Shown: piece after piece, positions 25,737 to 35,357 of the stretch | Position numbering within the stretch: the stretch's first letter is position 1 | How the letters are laid out: every line of letters starts with the position of its first letter | From: Lachnospiraceae bacterium | GTDB taxonomy: Bacteria > Bacillota > Clostridia > Lachnospirales > Lachnospiraceae | Direction of reading: 5' to 3' | Assembly: GCA_017480195.1 (NCBI GenBank) | Contig: JAFVBE010000016.1 | Coordinates: 38,079-102,078 of the forward strand | DNA: 64,000 nucleotides | The notes under the pieces: generated by a model | Databases searched by the model: none | The model's input: the letters and a program-made list of their open reading frames with translations, nothing else | Told to the model about the DNA's origin: nothing | Program-made: the position numbers and the translations under genes

Positions 25737-27035
25737 CTAATCCGCAGATTTCTCATACTTTTCCAGACTATCTTTAAACACCAGATTCATTATCTTCTCA
25801 GTTGCATGTCCGTCACAGGCGCTCATAAATTTATTCCTAAAGTCTATAACCCTCTGCCTATCAAAGTTTCTGTCTATATCCCCGATATAATCTATCATTT
25901 CCTCATTCGTCATACATATCGGTCCCGGTACGAATTCCTTGTAATCATAGTAAAATCCACGCCAATCATAATATTCATCAAGGTCATAGGCGAAGAATAT
26001 CATAGGTCGCTCAAATAACGAATATTCAAATACAAGTGACGAATAATCCGATATGCAGATATCCGATATGCAGAGCAAATCATCTATACTCATACTCTCC
26101 GTACAGTCTATAGCAAAATCTTTATACTTTTCTTCAATCAAAACCTTTTTCCTTACAAGAGGATGATGTTTGAACACAAGTATATATTCATCCTTAAATG
26201 CCTCATTAAACTTCGCTACATCAAGCTCATCCGGCATCTTAGCCTTAGCAACTCTGCCTCTGAATGTCGGTGCATATAGTATAATTTTTCTTCCATCCCT
26301 CTCAGGGAAAAGCTTATCCATCTTCTCTCTCGCAAGCTTAATATTATCTTCATTATAAAAATAATCCGTCCTTGAGCAGCCTATACCAACTGCCACACCC
26401 TTTTTTAAGTTCATCGCCTCCGTATAAGCCCATTCCACCTCAGGCGAGCTTACGGTAACATAGGTATAATTCTTATGATGAGGATATTTTTTCTGTGTTA
26501 TTCTGTCATCTCCAAAGATAAGGTCTGCTGTGCTAAGTCCGAATTTCTTGAATGCACCGCAGCCATGCCAAAGTTGGGTTACAACCGTTTCCTTCCTAAT
26601 CGGAAGACAGGCAATTACATTTGACGCATCATTCATAAACACATACTTAGCTGTCGCCACATCCTTTATCATAGCCTCACACAGCCTCGCGTATTCCTTT
26701 CTTCCCACTAATCCCATCTGAGGAAAATGCGTATGTATGTCAAAGCTATAGTTGTTCTTAAGCTCATTATATATATACTCCGAGCTGTTGGTTATAAATT
26801 TCATACGGCCTTCGATAAAGATAACCTTCTTCTCATCTACCGGATTTTTTGCATACCTCTTATAAAGCTTTGGATATCTGATTTTAAACATATAAAACTT
26901 ATAAAGCTTCGCAAAAGGCTTTTTAATCTTTTTCTTTATTCTTCTCGTCTTATAATATACAAATCTTACCGCCTTATAAGGCATAGTCTCCTTTATCCTA
27001 GGAAAATATTTTGTCTGTTTAAGCTTATCAAGCAT
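25737..27035 (-). CDS. CDP-glycerol glycerophosphotransferase family protein (TagB/TagF-like)
   Basis: A 432-residue peripheral membrane enzyme of the teichoic acid polymerase family. Residues 1-75 are strongly basic and probably bind the membrane. The catalytic part has the family's LWHGCGAFKKFG, YAPTFRG, FKHHPLVRK and ISDYSSLVFEYSLFERP motifs, with the conserved His and the Asp-Tyr-Ser-Ser. These enzymes move glycerol- or ribitol-phosphate from a CDP donor to a lipid-linked acceptor. A second, diverged copy lies immediately upstream, suggesting separate primer and polymerase roles. Confidence 0.9.
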   Translation of the reverse strand: MLDKLKQTKYFPRIKETMPYKAVRFVYYKTRRIKKKIKKPFAKLYKFYMFKIRYPKLYKRYAKNPVDEKKVIFIEGRMKFITNSSEYIYNELKNNYSFDIHTHFPQMGLVGRKEYARLCEAMIKDVATAKYVFMNDASNVIACLPIRKETVVTQLWHGCGAFKKFGLSTADLIFGDDRITQKKYPHHKNYTYVTVSSPEVEWAYTEAMNLKKGVAVGIGCSRTDYFYNEDNIKLAREKMDKLFPERDGRKIILYAPTFRGRVAKAKMPDELDVAKFNEAFKDEYILVFKHHPLVRKKVLIEEKYKDFAIDCTESMSIDDLLCISDICISDYSSLVFEYSLFERPMIFFAYDLDEYYDWRGFYYDYKEFVPGPICMTNEEMIDYIGDIDRNFDRQRVIDFRNKFMSACDGHATEKIMNLVFKDSLEKYEKSAD

Positions 27036-27127
27036 CTATATCTCCTTTATATACAGCAGCTAACATCTGCTTATGTCATTTCATTATAATCCATTTTTCG
27101 CCCTTAACCCCCGTCCCCGGGGGCAGA

Positions 27128-28264
27128 TTAAATTTGTCCCTCAATATAATCCATTATTCGTTTAGTTGCCTTGCCGTCACAGCCATTCATATACCTTGTT
27201 TTGAAGTTTTCTCTTTGCTCAGACATATCATCATTATTAAGTGATTCCTTTATATTATATTTCAGATTTTTCTTATCCCTTACAATCCTTCCCGGAAGCT
27301 TATTAAAGTTGAGATAAAAGCCTCTTTTATCTGTGTATTTTTCAAGGTCGGGGACATAGAACATAATCGGTTTGTCAAACAGAAGATATTCAAAAAATAC
27401 AGATGAATAATCCGTAATCAGCATATCTGCACAGACCATAAGTTCTTCTGTAGTCATAATGCTATCCTTACCATCGTTCATATGCGGATGAAGGCTCTCT
27501 ATAATAAATGTATCGGGCAGTTCTCTCCCTGCTGCGTTAATATCAAGTCTCATATTCTCGAAAAGCTTCGTATTCTTCTTTTCTCCTGTCCTGCCTGCAT
27601 TACCACGAAATGTAGGTGCCCAGAGCACAACCTTTTTTCCCCGCGCATTCGGATATGCAAATCTGAATTTGTCCCTGCATGACTCTATAAAATCTTCATC
27701 ATAGAACTTGTCCGTATAGACAGCACCAATAGGTCTTACTATATTATTCTCAAAATCCGGTATCTGCATAGCTGAACGAAAATATGTAAGACAGGCATCA
27801 CCTGATACGGTAACAAGATCATAGTTTTTTATCGGTGAACCGATGTAGAACCTCGGTATATCATCAGACGCGTCATGTCCGAACCTTTTAAATGCACCAC
27901 AGCCGTGCCAAAGTTGTATGACCTTAGTTTCTTTTTTCTTTCTGCATGAGGAAACCGGCAGATAATAGTCGCAGATTATGACATAAGAAGCCGTCGGATA
28001 TATATGCATAAAATCAAGCATACTGTCTATAACCTCTTTCCTTGTATGCCTTGATGAATCTATATAGAATTCTTTTATATTATAATGCTCACTCTTGAGT
28101 CTTTCCCGTATGCTTATCATATAAGGAGGGCAAGAGTCATGCTTTGAATCGGCAAGTATGACAAGCCTGTCCTCTACCTTCCCCCATCTGTTTTTAAAGT
28201 AGATAAACGGAAAAACTATATACTGCATGAGCATTTTATAAATCTGTTTAAATACAAATTTCAT
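27128..28264 (-). CDS. Second CDP-glycerol glycerophosphotransferase family protein
   Basis: A 378-residue relative of the previous gene. It has LWHGCGAFKRFGHDA, WAPTFRGN, ESLHPHMND and ITDYSSVFFEYLLFDKP. It lacks the long basic N-terminal extension of its neighbour. The gene overlaps the upstream ABC ATPase gene by four bases, so it belongs to the same operon. Two different enzymes of this family in one cluster fit a TagB-like primase plus a TagF-like polymerase, but which is which cannot be decided from the motifs. Confidence 0.9.
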   Translation of the reverse strand: MKFVFKQIYKMLMQYIVFPFIYFKNRWGKVEDRLVILADSKHDSCPPYMISIRERLKSEHYNIKEFYIDSSRHTRKEVIDSMLDFMHIYPTASYVIICDYYLPVSSCRKKKETKVIQLWHGCGAFKRFGHDASDDIPRFYIGSPIKNYDLVTVSGDACLTYFRSAMQIPDFENNIVRPIGAVYTDKFYDEDFIESCRDKFRFAYPNARGKKVVLWAPTFRGNAGRTGEKKNTKLFENMRLDINAAGRELPDTFIIESLHPHMNDGKDSIMTTEELMVCADMLITDYSSVFFEYLLFDKPIMFYVPDLEKYTDKRGFYLNFNKLPGRIVRDKKNLKYNIKESLNNDDMSEQRENFKTRYMNGCDGKATKRIMDYIEGQI

Positions 28265-29040
28265 TTAATCATATCCTCATATCTTGCAACAACATCTTCC
28301 ATATCTCCATATGTAACAAGCCTTCCCTGCTCTAAGATAAGTGCTTTATTGCATATCCTTCTTATCTGATCGATATTATGTGATACAAATAACACCGTAG
28401 TTTCACTGTCCATCATATCAAGAAGCTTCTTCTCACTTTTTTTCCTGAACTTTGCATCACCTACCGAAAGAACCTCGTCAAGTATAAGTATATCAGGTTT
28501 AACAACTGTTGCTATAGCAAATCCAAGTCTTGCTTTCATTCCTGATGAGTAATTCTTAAGCGGTACATCTATAAAGTTCTTAAGCTCGGTAAATTCGATA
28601 ATCTCATCCACCTTTTCCTCCATGAATTTTCTTGGATATCCAAGCACTGCACCATACAAATATATATTTTCAAGACCTGTATACTGCATATCAAAGCCCG
28701 CACCAAGCTCAATCATAGGGGCTATCACACCCTGCTTAAATACGCTTCCCTCTGTAGCTCGGAACACTCCGGCTATAACTTTCATAAGTGTAGATTTTCC
28801 TGCACCATTTAATCCAAGCACACCAACTCTATCGCCTTTTTTCACATCAAAGCTGACACCCTTTAGCGCCCAGAACTCATCAAATTTAAGCTCATGCTGC
28901 ATAAGCTTTATGAAATACTCCTTTAAACTGTCAACCCTCTCTCTGCTTAGATTAAAACGCATACCTATATCTGACAGGCTCAAAGCAACATTTTCATCAA
29001 TATTAAGTTTATAATCAAAAATGTTATTCTTAACCGACAT
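28261..29040 (-). CDS. Polysaccharide/teichoic acid exporter ATPase (TagH-like)
   Basis: A 259-residue ABC ATPase. Walker A GLNGAGKST, the signature NYSSGMKARLGFA and Walker B DILILDEVLSVGD are typical of TagH/RfbE/KpsT exporters for lipid-linked polysaccharides. No long C-terminal carbohydrate-binding domain follows. I start at ATG 29040 (MSVKNNIFDY). It overlaps the downstream glycerophosphotransferase-like gene by four bases and lies 65 bases after the permease gene, its partner. Confidence 0.92.
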   Translation of the reverse strand: MSVKNNIFDYKLNIDENVALSLSDIGMRFNLSRERVDSLKEYFIKLMQHELKFDEFWALKGVSFDVKKGDRVGVLGLNGAGKSTLMKVIAGVFRATEGSVFKQGVIAPMIELGAGFDMQYTGLENIYLYGAVLGYPRKFMEEKVDEIIEFTELKNFIDVPLKNYSSGMKARLGFAIATVVKPDILILDEVLSVGDAKFRKKSEKKLLDMMDSETTVLFVSHNIDQIRRICNKALILEQGRLVTYGDMEDVVARYEDMIK

Positions 29041-29105
29041 TATTTCTCCAATCATTTTCAGATAGTATGTTATAGATACTAAGTATAATCAATGAATCAC
29101 AAAAA

Positions 29106-29882
29106 TTATATATAAAGTATAAACTTATCCTGATTTTTCTCAAATATTAAAACACCAAGCAATATACTCACCATAGCAAATGCAAAAGAATATCCAAGCA
29201 TCCACATATCCAGCTTATTTCCGAATACACAGCTTCGAAAATTAGATATTATACAGAACAAAGGGTTGTATTTTAGTATCCAGAACGCGTGACTTTCAAG
29301 TATTTTATCAGGATAGTAAAAGATTGCACAAGTGTACATCACCAACATCAAAAGCACATTCCACAGATACTCCATATCTCTGAAAAACACCCCTACCGTC
29401 GAAAGTATAAGCCCTGCACCGACAGAAAGAAGAAACAATATCAAAAGTGGAACTATCGCAAGAAGCACATGCCATGTCGGATATATACCAAGGACAAGTG
29501 ATACTCCCAGAAGTACAACAAGCGAAATTAAGAACAATATATAATTAAAGGTAACTGCCGAAAGCGGATAAAGCGTTTTCGGAACATAAACCTTCTTTAT
29601 CATACCCTGATTGGCTCTTATAGATTTTAGCGCTGCGGTCGATGACTGAGAAAAAAGAGTATAGACCAACCTGCCTGCAAGAATATACACAGGGAATTCC
29701 TTACCCTTATGTCCAAGCAATGTGCCAAATACAAGCGTAAGCACAATCATGGTAAGAAGCGGCTCTATCATAGACCAGATAATTCCAAGATAGGAACGCC
29801 TGTATTTTAATCTTATTCCCTTTCTTACAAGCTCAACAAATAAATTACTGTATTTACGATATTCTTCAATCTTAGTATTCAT
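29106..29882 (-). CDS. Polysaccharide/teichoic acid exporter permease (TagG-like)
   Basis: A 258-residue ABC-2 permease with about six membrane segments and the conserved RKGIRLKYRRSYLGIIWSM entry before the first one. Together with the adjacent ATPase it would flip an undecaprenyl-linked polymer to the outer face. I start at ATG 29882, where AGGAG lies five to six bases upstream; this overlaps the end of the epimerase gene by 11 bases. Length is normal for TagG. Confidence 0.92.
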   Translation of the reverse strand: MNTKIEEYRKYSNLFVELVRKGIRLKYRRSYLGIIWSMIEPLLTMIVLTLVFGTLLGHKGKEFPVYILAGRLVYTLFSQSSTAALKSIRANQGMIKKVYVPKTLYPLSAVTFNYILFLISLVVLLGVSLVLGIYPTWHVLLAIVPLLILFLLSVGAGLILSTVGVFFRDMEYLWNVLLMLVMYTCAIFYYPDKILESHAFWILKYNPLFCIISNFRSCVFGNKLDMWMLGYSFAFAMVSILLGVLIFEKNQDKFILYI

Positions 29883-30942
29883 AGCCGCTCCTGAGAACAT
29901 CTATAGTTCGATGTAATCCTGATTCTATATCATAATAAGACTTCCAACCCGTCTCCTTAAGCTTATCGGATGCAAGTGTTGCTTTGGTAGCCGTAGAATA
30001 TCCGGCACGCTCTGTTGCATCCGGAAGTTCAAATATAACCTTCCTGCCTGTATAGTCCGCTATAATCTTCGCGAGGTCTTTAAGCATAATATCTGATTTA
30101 TCAGAGACAATATTATATGCCTCACCGCACTCTCCATCAAATAAAAGTTTGAGTATACCCGATACGGCATCTGCCATATAGGCATAAGAATATTCCTGAG
30201 TTCCTTCACTTTTAAGAACTATATCCTCATTATGAACGCCCTTTAATATGAACTGTGACAACGCCTTAGTATCAGAACTGAGCATAGTTGGTCCATAGCA
30301 TCTTGAAAGTCTTGGTATTACCACATCAAGCCCATTCTGCTTAATATATGCCTGACACAGAGTCTCACCTGTTCTCTTACTCTCCGGATATCCGGCGCGA
30401 AGAGTATTACAATCTATATAGCCCAGATAATTCTCCGCGAACTTATCAGTATCACCTTTATTCTCACCATATATTTCAACAGAGGATATAAATACAAATC
30501 TTTCACATGATACCTTACCTGCCCAGTCAAGCAAATTATTAGTACCAATTACATTAGCGGATATGGTTCCTATCGGGTCACTGGCATAAGCAACAGGATG
30601 AGTATTACTTGCTGCATGAATTATATAATCAACTCTGTCACCATATATTTTTTCATCAATAGGTATATTGATATCATGCTTTATAAAACAAAATCCCTCT
30701 CTGTCAAAATAGTTTTCAAAACGATTCTTTGCCTTTTCCTCATTTCTTCCGAATGCATAAACAGTTACATTCTGATTATGCTTTTCATTTCTGTACATAA
30801 GTACATCTATAAGAAAGCTTCCTATCATGCCGGTTGCACCCGATATAGCAAGACTTTTATTCTTTAACTTGTCCCATGTATAATCTAATTCTGCAATCTT
30901 CCTTATATCATCAATATAGATACTGCTGTTATATAAATTCAT
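29872..30942 (-). CDS. NAD-dependent epimerase/dehydratase (extended SDR)
   Basis: A 356-residue extended short-chain dehydrogenase. The nucleotide-binding motif is SGATGMIGSFL (about 34-44), followed by DYIIHAASNTHPVAY, FISSVEIYGEN and a YPESKRTGE stretch holding the catalytic Tyr-x-x-x-Lys. It acts on a nucleotide sugar, but the substrate is not readable. It directly follows the cytidylyltransferase gene, so a CDP-activated substrate is a reasonable inference. The family lies close to CDP-sugar and UDP-sugar epimerases. Confidence 0.87.
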   Translation of the reverse strand: MNLYNSSIYIDDIRKIAELDYTWDKLKNKSLAISGATGMIGSFLIDVLMYRNEKHNQNVTVYAFGRNEEKAKNRFENYFDREGFCFIKHDINIPIDEKIYGDRVDYIIHAASNTHPVAYASDPIGTISANVIGTNNLLDWAGKVSCERFVFISSVEIYGENKGDTDKFAENYLGYIDCNTLRAGYPESKRTGETLCQAYIKQNGLDVVIPRLSRCYGPTMLSSDTKALSQFILKGVHNEDIVLKSEGTQEYSYAYMADAVSGILKLLFDGECGEAYNIVSDKSDIMLKDLAKIIADYTGRKVIFELPDATERAGYSTATKATLASDKLKETGWKSYYDIESGLHRTIDVLRSGYEY

Positions 30943-30960
30943 CTCTTACTCCGTTCTGTT

Positions 30961-31677
30961 CTACTTCAACCACTTATCCTTCTCTGCAGTAAGGTATCCC
31001 TTAAATATCTCCAAGTCATCCTTAGTAGTAAGCTTTATATTCTTATCCGAGCCCTTAGCAAAATAAAGTGTCTCACCAAGCTCAACCATCATAGTATTGG
31101 TATAGGATGAGCCATATATACCTATTTCTTCCCTAAATGCCTTCTCGTACGCCCACACAAGCTTATCAAATTTATATGCCTGAGGCGTAGACACTCTCCT
31201 TAATGTCTCTCTTGGAATGTACTTTGTAGTAGTATATTCATCATCTATTACAAATATCTGCTCATTATATGGAAGAGATGTTACACCATTGCCATGCTCG
31301 TTGCATTTTTCTATTACATCAGTTAAAACCTCATCATCAACAAGAGGTCTGATACCGTCATGAATTATAATATTATCATTACCACCACATATATCCTTAA
31401 GATTATCCACACCATTTCTTATGGATTCCTGTGCGGAATTTCCACCGGATATTACCCATTTGACCTTGTCAATATTGAACTGCTTGGCATAAGCCCACAG
31501 TACATTGTGCCAGCCCTCTATACATACAACCTCTATCGCATCAATCATCGGATGTCTTTGAAAACTCTCCAATGTATATATCAGAATCGGTTTGTCATAT
31601 ACATTTATAAACTGCTTTGGGATATCCTGTCCCATCCTCTGTCCTGAACCACCTGCTATAATTACCGCTACATTCAT
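30961..31677 (-). CDS. Cytidylyltransferase of the IspD/TarI family
   Basis: A 238-residue CTP transferase. The start MNVAVIIAGGSGQRMGQDIPKQF is the CTP-binding loop of IspD/TarI. IYTLESFQRHP...VVCIEGW and HDGIRPLVDDE follow, and RRVSTPQAYKFDKL matches the TarI branch more than housekeeping IspD. In that branch the enzyme makes CDP-ribitol from ribitol-5-phosphate for teichoic acids. The typical TarJ dehydrogenase partner is absent; an extended SDR sits there instead. The gene overlaps its upstream neighbour by four bases. IspD remains the alternative. Confidence 0.85.
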   Translation of the reverse strand: MNVAVIIAGGSGQRMGQDIPKQFINVYDKPILIYTLESFQRHPMIDAIEVVCIEGWHNVLWAYAKQFNIDKVKWVISGGNSAQESIRNGVDNLKDICGGNDNIIIHDGIRPLVDDEVLTDVIEKCNEHGNGVTSLPYNEQIFVIDDEYTTTKYIPRETLRRVSTPQAYKFDKLVWAYEKAFREEIGIYGSSYTNTMMVELGETLYFAKGSDKNIKLTTKDDLEIFKGYLTAEKDKWLK

Positions 31678-33086
31678 TTTATATTTCCTTTCTGTGTTTT
31701 AATGTCGTACATCTTAGAATAACTTTTTGATTTATAATCCGAAGGAAGCGCCGTCAGCTTATTATCATCCACACCTTCAGAGGTTTCCTTGCGGAATATT
31801 ATCTTAAATGTCAGTATCATAAGCTTTATGTCCAGCCAATATGAATACTGCTGTATATACGCTAAATCCATCTTAAGCTTATCAATCGGAGAGGTGTTAT
31901 ATCTGCCATACACCTGTGCATATCCTGTAAGTCCCGCCTTAACCTTAAGTCTGTAATCAAACTGTGGTATGCTCTTCTCGTACTTCTGAAATATCTCTGG
32001 TCGCTCAGGTCTTGGACCAACCAACGACATATCTCCCTTGAGTACATTAAAAAGCTGTGGCAGTTCATCAAAATGCAGATTTCTTAACACCTTACCCACC
32101 GGCGTGATACGCGAATCTGTCTTACTTGCAAGGCGCGCGCCCTTACCATTATCACTTTCATCCTTTCTCATACTTCTGAACTTATATATCATAAAGGTTT
32201 TTCCATCTCTGGTCAATCTTATCTGTTTATATAATACAGGACCACCATCATAGAGCTTGACAATCATCGCAATAATCAACATGAGCGGTGACAATACTAC
32301 AACCGCTGCAATTGACACGACTATATCCGTAATTCTTTTCAAAATCCTTTCCTCTATGTTAAGCCCATAATTCCTTGACAGGTATATGGGTGTATCGACA
32401 AGATATAATTCATCGGAATATTTCATTATAATATCAGTAATCTTAGGAACTATATATGTCCTTATCGAATGCTCATAGCAGTATTTTAATATCTCATTGC
32501 GTTCTTCAGTCGGAAGTTCATATAAGAATACGCCTTCAAAATCAAGCACATCATTACATATTCTCTCATATCCCCTCTGATAATTAAGTATCTCACAGAC
32601 CTCATATCTGTCATGCCTTGCATCAAGCTTTTTTAAAAAAGCTTCAAGCGGATAATTGCCATATATAATTATAATTATTCTTGGTGGATATATATGCACA
32701 TATATAAGTCTTACTATTATAACCCAGAACACAATGAATAACGATTGAAGTAACGCCATAATAGCTATATATTTTACAGTCACATAATCATTGCTTACCA
32801 TGGATATGAATATATGTCCTACAATAGCTGATAAAATAATGGCTATAATATGTGAGAAGCATAAATCGAGACTTCTCATATAGCTGTTTTTGTAACCGTT
32901 TAAGTTCTTCGTTATCAAAAAAACAAAGATGACATACATACCGATTATAATAAAATCCCTGCTTTGATAAGATGGCTCTCTGTAATACTTAAACCACACA
33001 TATACGAAAGAGCAGCCTTCGCAAAACCATATTATAAAATTCGCAAATATGCTTAATGCCCTTTTTCGTTGTTCAAAAAAATACAT
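31674..33086 (-). CDS. Polyprenyl glycosylphosphotransferase (sugar-phosphate transferase)
   Basis: A 470-residue membrane enzyme of the WbaP/CpsE type that starts glycan synthesis by placing a sugar-1-phosphate on undecaprenyl phosphate. The first 130 residues contain four membrane segments, then a CoA-binding-like region, a further segment (RITDIVVSIAAVVVLSPLML) and the catalytic block with KFRSMRKDES, LRNLHFDELPQLFNVLKGDMSLVGPRPERPE. It is the first committed gene of the wall cluster, and starts one base after the dapF stop. The transferred sugar is unknown. Confidence 0.93.
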   Translation of the reverse strand: MYFFEQRKRALSIFANFIIWFCEGCSFVYVWFKYYREPSYQSRDFIIIGMYVIFVFLITKNLNGYKNSYMRSLDLCFSHIIAIILSAIVGHIFISMVSNDYVTVKYIAIMALLQSLFIVFWVIIVRLIYVHIYPPRIIIIIYGNYPLEAFLKKLDARHDRYEVCEILNYQRGYERICNDVLDFEGVFLYELPTEERNEILKYCYEHSIRTYIVPKITDIIMKYSDELYLVDTPIYLSRNYGLNIEERILKRITDIVVSIAAVVVLSPLMLIIAMIVKLYDGGPVLYKQIRLTRDGKTFMIYKFRSMRKDESDNGKGARLASKTDSRITPVGKVLRNLHFDELPQLFNVLKGDMSLVGPRPERPEIFQKYEKSIPQFDYRLKVKAGLTGYAQVYGRYNTSPIDKLKMDLAYIQQYSYWLDIKLMILTFKIIFRKETSEGVDDNKLTALPSDYKSKSYSKMYDIKTQKGNIK

Positions 33087-33087
33087 A

Positions 33088-33936
33088 TTAAACCTCTATA
33101 ACTCCATCAAATACAACCTTAGCCGGGCCTGTCATATAAACCACATTCTCGTCCCTATCCCACTTGATTAAAAGCTCTCCTCCTAAGAGCTTTACCGTAA
33201 CCTCATCATCCGTAAGACCGTTAAGTACCGCAGCTACAACACTTGCACAGGTACCTGTTCCGCAGGCAAGAGTCTCTCCTGATCCTCTCTCCCACACACG
33301 CATCTTAGCGTAATTCCTATCTACTATCTGCAAGAATTCCGCATTCACCTTTCTTGGAAAGAATTCATGATTTTCAAACTTTGGTCCTATCTCTTCAAGA
33401 GGAAATGTATCCGTATCATCTATAAAAACCACACTATGAGGATTACCCATAGATACGCAGGTTGTGTTGTAGACCTTGCCATCAACATTTATCGGATAAT
33501 CCTTAACCATATCTAACCCAGCCGGTAACATACTTATATTTACAGGTACTTTCTTAGGCTCAAGTATAGGTGCTCCCATATTCACGGTTACCTTACTCAC
33601 CTTACCGTCCTCAACAAAAAGTTTTAAATACTTTATACCGGCTAAGGTTTCAACCGTTATATCCTCCTTATCGGTGAGTCCGTAATCATATACATATTTG
33701 CCGACACATCTTATACCATTGCCACACATCTCAGACTGTGAACCGTCAGCATTGTACATTTCCATAGTAAAATCTGCAATATCAGAAGGCTTAATGAGTA
33801 TAAGTCCATCTGAGCCAATCCCAAAATGTCTGTCACTTATCTTAATTGAAAGCTCTGATGGGTTTTCAACCCTTTCCTCAAAGCAGTTTACATATACATA
33901 ATCATTCCCAAGACCTTCCATCTTCGTAAATTTCAT
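33088..33936 (-). CDS. dapF: Diaminopimelate epimerase
   Basis: A 282-residue enzyme that converts LL- to meso-diaminopimelate for lysine and peptidoglycan. Both catalytic cysteines are in their motifs: MCGNGIRCVGKY and LACGTGTCASVV. The N-terminal MKFTKMEGLGNDYVYVN and GSDGLILIKPS are typical. Its placement at the head of a wall-polymer cluster is unusual but functionally fitting. It lies 53 bases after the histidine kinase gene and one base before the glycosylphosphotransferase gene. Confidence 0.96.
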   Translation of the reverse strand: MKFTKMEGLGNDYVYVNCFEERVENPSELSIKISDRHFGIGSDGLILIKPSDIADFTMEMYNADGSQSEMCGNGIRCVGKYVYDYGLTDKEDITVETLAGIKYLKLFVEDGKVSKVTVNMGAPILEPKKVPVNISMLPAGLDMVKDYPINVDGKVYNTTCVSMGNPHSVVFIDDTDTFPLEEIGPKFENHEFFPRKVNAEFLQIVDRNYAKMRVWERGSGETLACGTGTCASVVAAVLNGLTDDEVTVKLLGGELLIKWDRDENVVYMTGPAKVVFDGVIEV

Positions 33937-33989
33937 TATCTCACCTCATTTATTCTCTTAAAACTTTACAGATATATTTAATCAGGTAA

Positions 33990-35357
33990 TTATATCTCAA
34001 CCTCAAATACTATAATATTACCATCCTTATATCTTGCACTTATATGTCCCTTGTGAGCCTCTGCAACAGCCTGTGCCACAGAGAGTCCTATACCGAAGCC
34101 GCCACCCTTTTGAGTTCTTGCACTGTCTCCTCTGTAAAATCTGTCGAACATCTTCTCAGGCGGAATATCCGGCAGATTAGAGCAGGTATTGGATACCGAA
34201 AGCTTCATTTTTTTATCTGTCTTTTTCAATTTTATCTTTATTATGCTGCCCTCGTCCGCATATTTTACAGCGTTATCAATCAATATATTTACAAGCTGTG
34301 TAATACTTTCCTTATCTGACTTACATATGACATTATCTGCAATTTCTTTTTCTATACTGATATTCTTATTTTTTGCCGGCTCCTTGAATGAGCTTGCAAG
34401 CTCATTCACTATCCTGCTTATATCAAGCTCCTCGAATTTAAGCTTCGCCGTACCCTCATCCATCTTCGCAAGCGACAGCATCCTCTGCATCAGTTCGCTT
34501 AATCTGCCGGTCTGCTTCCTTATGTTCTTACTCCATTTATTCTCGCCGTTGTGAAGCTCCATGGCATCAGTATTCGCAAGTATTATGGCAAGAGGCGTTT
34601 TAATCTCATGACCTGCATCTGTGATAAACTGTTTTTGCCTCTCAATATTTTCCGCAATAGGTTTTATGGCTTTCTTTGATAAAGCTATAATGAGCAGCAA
34701 CATAAGCACCCAGCCAAGCACTCCTATTCCCAAAGATGCAATTACTACAGCAAGTATGGATTGCGTCTGTGAATGAACATCAAGGAAAACTATAGTCTGT
34801 CCATTTCCTTCGAGAGCTTCTGAAATTGTATATTTATAGTTATCAATTTTTCCTTTTGAATTATTTTTAGCCAACACTTTATATGCATACTCTGCCGCTG
34901 TATCCTCATCGACAGATGATATTCTGCTTATATCGGTGAATACAATATTTTTATTTTCATCAAGTCTTACAATAAAATATACGGCTGACATCCTGTCATT
35001 TTCATTTATTACAGGATTAAACAGTCTGAATCTGTCCTCTCTATTATCCTGATTATTCCATAATTCTTTTTTTTCTAAATCATCCCAATCATCAAAGTCT
35101 AATCTATCTTCCCAATCGTCGTCACCGTCATCATCGAAAAAATCATACTCAGGTCGCTGCATTTCTTCCGGTTTATTGTCAGGCAGTTCCATATCAGGAA
35201 CTCTATCAGTCCCTGACAGCATATCCATCATATTATCATTCCTATTATTAAGTCTGACTATATTTACCACATTGACTGTTCCAAGTAAGACAACAATGAG
35301 AATAGTTATTGCAATCATTGCAGTAACTATAAACTTCCTCTGCAAGGTTTTAATCAT
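33990..35357 (-). CDS. Sensor histidine kinase with acidic extracellular loop
   Basis: A 455-residue membrane kinase. Two membrane segments (about 10-35 and 200-226) bracket an extracytoplasmic region. The H-box DAGHEIKTPLA has the phospho-accepting His250; N, G1 (GGGFGIGLSVAQA) and G2 boxes follow. The extracellular part starts with a strikingly acidic stretch (residues 55-108) rich in Asp, Glu and Trp, with a DDDGDDDWED core. Such loops can bind divalent cations or cationic peptides, as in PhoQ; here that is inference. It follows its response regulator gene directly. Confidence 0.93.
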   Translation of the reverse strand: MIKTLQRKFIVTAMIAITILIVVLLGTVNVVNIVRLNNRNDNMMDMLSGTDRVPDMELPDNKPEEMQRPEYDFFDDDGDDDWEDRLDFDDWDDLEKKELWNNQDNREDRFRLFNPVINENDRMSAVYFIVRLDENKNIVFTDISRISSVDEDTAAEYAYKVLAKNNSKGKIDNYKYTISEALEGNGQTIVFLDVHSQTQSILAVVIASLGIGVLGWVLMLLLIIALSKKAIKPIAENIERQKQFITDAGHEIKTPLAIILANTDAMELHNGENKWSKNIRKQTGRLSELMQRMLSLAKMDEGTAKLKFEELDISRIVNELASSFKEPAKNKNISIEKEIADNVICKSDKESITQLVNILIDNAVKYADEGSIIKIKLKKTDKKMKLSVSNTCSNLPDIPPEKMFDRFYRGDSARTQKGGGFGIGLSVAQAVAEAHKGHISARYKDGNIIVFEVEI

